NCBI GenBank assembly: GCA_027002315.1
Contig: JALWZV010000089.1
Location: 1 to 32,379 of the forward strand
Direction of reading: 5' to 3'
Source: Candidatus Roizmanbacteria bacterium
GTDB taxonomy: Bacteria; Patescibacteriota; Microgenomatia; UBA1406; GWC2-37-13
DNA length: 32,379 bases
The position numbers and the translations under genes were made by a program. This document shows, piece after piece, positions 32,317-32,379 of this stretch (positions within the stretch are counted from its first letter, which is position 1; each line of letters opens with the position of its first letter). Under the pieces are notes generated by a model, which searched no databases, was not told where the DNA came from, and saw only the letters and a list, made by a program, of their open reading frames with translations.

Positions 32317-32379
32317 GTTTACAAAAAATCTTTTTAAAAAACTTTCGTAATTTAAAACATAATTTATTTAGCATTAATC
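32313..32379 (+). CDS. recF: RecF-like protein, 5' fragment
   Basis: Starts at ATG 32313, overlapping the stop of the kinase-methyltransferase gene by 4 bases, and runs off the window. The first 22 residues (MSLQKIFLKNFRNLKHNLF) carry the 'L..I.L.NFRN' start of RecF, which binds DNA gaps and helps load RecA. Other ABC-type ATPases of the SMC/RecN/OLD class can begin alike, so the call rests on a short segment. Confidence 0.55.
   Translation, partial: MSLQKIFLKNFRNLKHNLFSIN

Noticed and set aside
1..32379. TGA read as glycine (code 25)
   Set aside because: TGA serves as a stop in overlapping ATGA junctions at 24155-24158, 30509-30512 and 32313-32316, and the long frames contain normal Gly codons.
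1..32379. CRISPR array, insertion sequences or prophage
   Set aside because: No regularly spaced repeat units, transposase or phage structural genes were seen. The only regular pair is the 33-base operator repeat at 10271-10318, which has just two copies.

Overview
The window looks like a low-GC chromosome segment from a Candidate Phyla Radiation bacterium (Patescibacteria, most like Microgenomates or Katanobacteria). This assignment is inferred from gene content; no 16S gene is present. The evidence is: several copies of the small two-helix T4SS-pilin family that is typical of CPR genomes, an archaeal/eukaryal-style ATP-dependent DNA ligase, an archaeal-type UMP kinase, a short valyl-tRNA synthetase, an rpmH-yidC-khpB cluster with no rnpA in its usual place, and no biosynthetic pathway genes. 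TGA is used as a stop at several tightly packed gene junctions (for example 24155-24157, 30510-30512 and 32314-32316), so the TGA=Gly code of Gracilibacteria/SR1 does not apply.

Layout. 1-494: tRNA-Pro(GGG) on + and a free-standing 5S rRNA on - with its own promoter. 495-2961 (+): a membrane PH-domain protein, a tiny two-helix membrane protein and a membrane protein with a coiled coil and a probable beta-propeller. 4967-2963 (-): three T4SS-pilin-like proteins followed by a DUF4340 protein. 5010-7851 (+): Fic protein and ATP-dependent DNA ligase. 7881-10152: two GT2 glycosyltransferases and an endonuclease/exonuclease/phosphatase-fold protein. 10153-10617: the main non-coding region, with a perfect DnaA box, paired palindromic operator-like sites, a leaderless 44-codon basic ORF and a strong terminator. 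12729-10618 (-): DUF2298 membrane protein. 12819-16385 (+): valS, rpmH, yidC, khpB.

16472-30826 is the most interesting part. It is a dense set of uncharacterised envelope genes that resembles a reduced or divergent type IV secretion/pilus-like apparatus: a 1312-residue tail-anchored protein, a cysteine-rich secreted protein ending in a T4SS-pilin module, a VirB6/TrbL-like polytopic protein, three membrane-anchored proteins sharing one juxtamembrane domain (one with a C39-type cysteine peptidase head, one with a lysozyme/SLT-like head whose catalytic Glu appears to be Asp, one with no head), a Clp AAA+ ATPase with an unusual low-complexity N-terminus and a C-terminal zinc ribbon, a Thr/Pro-rich anchored protein, a membrane zincin and another T4SS-pilin. 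No VirB4/VirD4 ATPase lies in the window. 30976-32316 is a UMP kinase fused to a SAM methyltransferase, followed by the start of a recF-like gene that runs off the end.

Expression signals are striking. Many first genes of transcription units have a sigma70-type -10 box ending only 6-7 bases before the ATG, often with a -35 box 17 bases further up, so their mRNAs should be leaderless. I saw no convincing Shine-Dalgarno sequences. No CRISPR array, insertion sequence or prophage was seen.
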